A stretch of 64,000 nt of DNA, from contig CAJQLE010000003.1 in the NCBI GenBank assembly GCA_905479105.1, positions 310,001 through 374,000 on the forward strand, in the 5' to 3' direction. How positions within the stretch are numbered: the first letter of the stretch is position 1; each line of letters opens with the position of its first letter. Source of the stretch: an uncultured Flavobacteriales bacterium (GTDB taxonomy: Bacteria; Bacteroidota; Bacteroidia; Flavobacteriales_G; Salibacteraceae). A model generated the notes under the pieces. It was not told the DNA's origin. It did no database searches and saw only the letters and a program-made list of their open reading frames with translations. The position numbers and the translations under genes were made by a program. This document shows positions 63,693 to 64,000 of the stretch, piece by piece.

Positions 63693-64000
63693 ATGGAATA
63701 CGTATTTGACGGTAGAGCAAAGAGGTTAACCTTGATATTGATGGCAGTTGGATTGCTATCTATTGTGTTGGGCTTCTTTGGCGGTGATCATGCTAGCCAG
63801 CGCGTTTGGACAAGCATTTTGATAAGTGGGTTCTTCTTTTTTGGAGTAGGACTTACAGGTACTTTCTTCTTAGCAATTCAATATGCTGCAGAATCTGGAT
63901 GGCCGACAGTTTTGAAAAGAATTTTTGAAGGTGTTGCTGCTTATCTTCCTATTGGTTCGCTCGCATTGATTTTGGTTTTCTTGGCAGGAACGTTTCATTT
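63693..64000 (+). CDS. actF: Alternative Complex III subunit ActF (NrfD-like), N-terminal part
   Basis: ATG 63693 opens a frame of 102 codons that runs past the window end. It starts MEYVFDGRAKRLTLILMAVG and contains hydrophobic helices (LLSIVLGFFGG, ILISGFFFFGVGLTGTFFLAIQYA, LPIGSLALILVFLAG), matching the start of ActF. It follows actE by 14 bases, completing the usual actABCDEF order. Cytochrome c oxidase genes commonly follow, but are outside the window. Confidence 0.9.
   Translation, partial: MEYVFDGRAKRLTLILMAVGLLSIVLGFFGGDHASQRVWTSILISGFFFFGVGLTGTFFLAIQYAAESGWPTVLKRIFEGVAAYLPIGSLALILVFLAGTFH

Noticed and set aside
1-64000. CRISPR arrays, phage genes, IS elements, integrases, rRNA
   Set aside because: No regularly spaced direct repeats outside coding repeats, no transposase or integrase motifs, and no rRNA-like stretches were seen.

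Overview
The window looks like a chromosomal segment of an AT-rich member of the Bacteroidota, most likely a Flavobacteriales lineage of the Cryomorphaceae/Schleiferiaceae/Crocinitomicaceae type. The evidence is: several secreted proteins end in a type IX secretion (T9SS, type A) sorting domain with a YPNP-like start; many genes have a Bacteroidota -7 promoter box (TAnnTTTG); the branched-chain 2-oxoacid dehydrogenase E1 alpha and beta subunits are fused; metG has a KISTS loop and a C-terminal tRNA-binding domain; and there is an Alternative Complex III operon. The rank below phylum is an inference. I saw no phage, plasmid, IS element, CRISPR array or rRNA. One tRNA (Arg, anticodon CCT) is present. 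No stretch longer than about 230 bases lacks a gene or gene remnant.

Layout. 1-6 kb: the start of a lipoprotein gene, then three damaged genes (a diheme DUF3365 cytochrome with a frameshift, a truncated YceI-like gene, and an in-frame chimera of a glycosyltransferase N-terminus with a beta-barrel C-terminus). They surround intact kynurenine-pathway genes (kynU, kmo) and a lipoprotein/helix-hairpin-helix pair. 6-14 kb: an outer-membrane protein; an alpha/beta hydrolase-OsmC fusion facing a tightly overlapping redox/stress operon (nitroreductase, small acetyltransferase, pirin, sulfotransferase, YjdI-CDGSH iron-sulfur protein); a cation/proton antiporter; and a DUF389 membrane protein. 14-18.6 kb: fused E1 dehydrogenase, an unknown membrane protein, a HisC-like aminotransferase and a 44-residue membrane peptide gene.

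18.7-32.4 kb is a secretion-oriented block: a T9SS M14 carboxypeptidase, a hemerythrin-like protein, a TonB-dependent receptor followed directly by a T9SS alpha/beta hydrolase, a PNGase F-like protein with an inserted LamG domain, the tRNA, and a LamG/repeat adhesin-like protein. Two strong intrinsic terminators divide it. 32.4-47.9 kb: fatty-acid desaturase, metG, an LD-carboxypeptidase followed by overlapping GT39-like and GT22-like membrane glycosyltransferases and yraN, a DUF2279 protein with a methyltransferase, an RluB-type pseudouridine synthase, an AsmA-like protein, an orphan histidine kinase and a DUF2461 protein.

47.8-64 kb: DUF3078 outer-membrane protein, enoyl-CoA hydratase, a MORN/YwqK-repeat protein, the rimP-nusA-infB operon with a promoter and an intrinsic-terminator hairpin in its leader, a SPOR protein, and the Alternative Complex III operon actA-B-C-D-E-F (actF cut by the window end), the quinol-to-cytochrome c step of respiration. 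Most of the window is ordinary. The points most worth a second look are the cluster of broken genes in the first 6 kb, the terminator-like hairpin before rimP-nusA, promoter boxes lying only 4-5 bases before start codons (possible leaderless mRNAs), the receptor/esterase pair, the LamG-split PNGase-like protein and the eukaryote-like GT22 enzyme. I did not find a clearly new multi-gene defence or biosynthetic system.
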